A DNA stretch of 29,852 nucleotides from CAYLZN01 sp964387935 (GTDB lineage: Bacteria > Acidobacteriota > Vicinamibacteria > Vicinamibacterales > JAFNAJ01). Under the pieces are notes generated by a model. It worked only from the letters and a program-made list of their open reading frames with translations, was not told the DNA's origin and did not search any database. Positions 29,329 to 29,852 of the stretch are shown piece after piece (within the stretch, counting starts at the first letter, position 1; the number at the start of each line of letters is the position of its first letter). Made by a program: the position numbers and the translations under genes. The DNA lies in assembly GCA_964387935.1 (NCBI GenBank), contig CAYLZN010000027.1, forward strand, positions 1 through 29,852, in the 5' to 3' direction.

Positions 29329-29852
29329 ATGAGCACGATCACGTCACCTGTTACCAGCGGCGCCGACTTGCTACGCGACGCGGCGAGTTTGGCCACACGG
29401 ATCCTCAACGGCGAGCAGGCGGACCTCCCGGCCGACTTGGGCGGGATCGTGCGCGACACGGCCGCGAGTGTCGTGGCCGCAGCCCAGCGGGCGCAAACGA
29501 AGTTGCGCGAGATCGTCGAGACGTGGGCACCGGGCCAGCATGCCGCGCAGTTTCAGCGCGTGGGCGCCGAGCTGGCCACCGTGGCGGCTGGCCTTCAACG
29601 CACGGCTGACCGGCTAGAGACGCAAGCGGGCGGGCTGAAGGGCGCGGCATGGGCCGTGCCCACGCAAACCGCCGAGCAGACGGCTGCGGCGCGGGAGGTG
29701 CGCGAGCACGTCCAACGCGAGATCGACGCGGCGCGGGTGACGGTGCCCGAGGTGCAAGCCCGCGTCCGGGCGGACGTGCAGGCGCATGGCTGGACACCTT
29801 TTGCGGTCGCCGTCACGACTGACCCGGCGGGTCGGTGGGTCGACGAGCAGAC
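29329..29852 (+). CDS. Element protein, partial (runs off the window)
   Basis: This open frame starts at ATG 29329 after GAAAGGA (29312-29318) and stays open to the end, for 174 codons. It is helical and Ala/Gln/Arg-rich (about 10-135), with heptad-like spacing (AELATVAAGLQRTADRLETQ), so it is probably a coiled coil. It then turns to a beta-like end (HGWTPFAVAVTTDPAGRWVDEQ). There are no clear membrane segments and no known domain. A portal, scaffold or other virion protein would be expected at this position; I cannot choose. Confidence 0.55.
   Translation, partial: MSTITSPVTSGADLLRDAASLATRILNGEQADLPADLGGIVRDTAASVVAAAQRAQTKLREIVETWAPGQHAAQFQRVGAELATVAAGLQRTADRLETQAGGLKGAAWAVPTQTAEQTAAAREVREHVQREIDAARVTVPEVQARVRADVQAHGWTPFAVAVTTDPAGRWVDEQ

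Larger units (their letters stand above)
21652..29852. mobile_element. Integrated phage-like element (left end and early-to-packaging genes)
   Basis: The element begins at the severed tRNA-Lys and runs past the window end. It holds a HEPN-like gene, two small unknowns, a divergent regulatory pair, a primase, a DNA-binding-like protein, small overlapping genes, a Mu F-like head protein and a large terminase. Leu TTG codons are visibly more common than in the chromosomal genes. No integrase, portal, major capsid or tail gene is in view. The exact left boundary is inferred from the tRNA break. Confidence 0.87.

Overview
This is a GC-rich bacterial scaffold. It carries one assembly gap (ten Ns at 9517-9526) and most likely comes from a metagenome or draft genome. 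The gene set is a ferredoxin-dependent 2-oxoglutarate oxidoreductase, a DUF2905 peptide, a histidine-degradation operon, a SpoIIE-type phosphatase and a cupredoxin/porin pair. That mix, with a very high GC content, would fit an Acidobacteriota lineage of the Vicinamibacteria/Luteitalea kind. The assignment is an inference from gene content and not a measurement.

Positions 1-21600 look like an ordinary chromosome. From left to right: korA-korB, ndk, a DUF2905 membrane peptide and dcd form a rightward series (central carbon and nucleotide metabolism). A reverse-strand initiator tRNA follows, with a clear promoter and terminator. Then come a reverse-strand FtsB/DivIC-like division protein, cutA, and a reverse-strand cystathionine gamma-synthase/lyase family gene. 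The latter is divergent, across a palindrome, from a SpoIIE/PP2C phosphatase gene that overlaps a DUF2007-RNase III fusion. A reverse-strand hutH-hutU-AAA ATPase operon is divergent from purA, which is followed by an ABC-2 exporter pair. The chromosomal part ends with an outer-membrane porin, a secreted cupredoxin and a class III nucleotide cyclase. The three gaps around those last genes each hold a short tandem repeat with a 7-bp period.

From about 21652 to the window end lies an integrated phage or phage-like element. A tRNA-Lys(UUU) gene begins normally at 21615 but stops being tRNA right after its anticodon loop, at 21651/21652. Beyond that point are a HEPN-like gene, two small unknown genes, and a divergent regulatory pair (CGNR-like zinc finger versus excisionase-like HTH). 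After them comes a tightly overlapping rightward series: CHC2/TOPRIM primase, an 'LSFGHH' DNA-binding-like protein, a TubC-docking-like protein, a small unknown, a possible small terminase, a Mu F-like head protein, the large terminase, and a partial gene leaving the window. No integrase, portal or capsid gene is visible; they would lie to the right.

The observations most worth follow-up are the severed tRNA-Lys and its neighbouring site architecture, the HEPN gene at the element's edge, the cluster of GCGTTACA octamers between primase and the next gene, a 20-bp palindrome made of parS-like half-sites inside the DNA-binding-like gene, the DUF2007-RNase III fusion with its own internal ribosome site, and the heptad repeats that bracket the porin/cupredoxin/cyclase trio.
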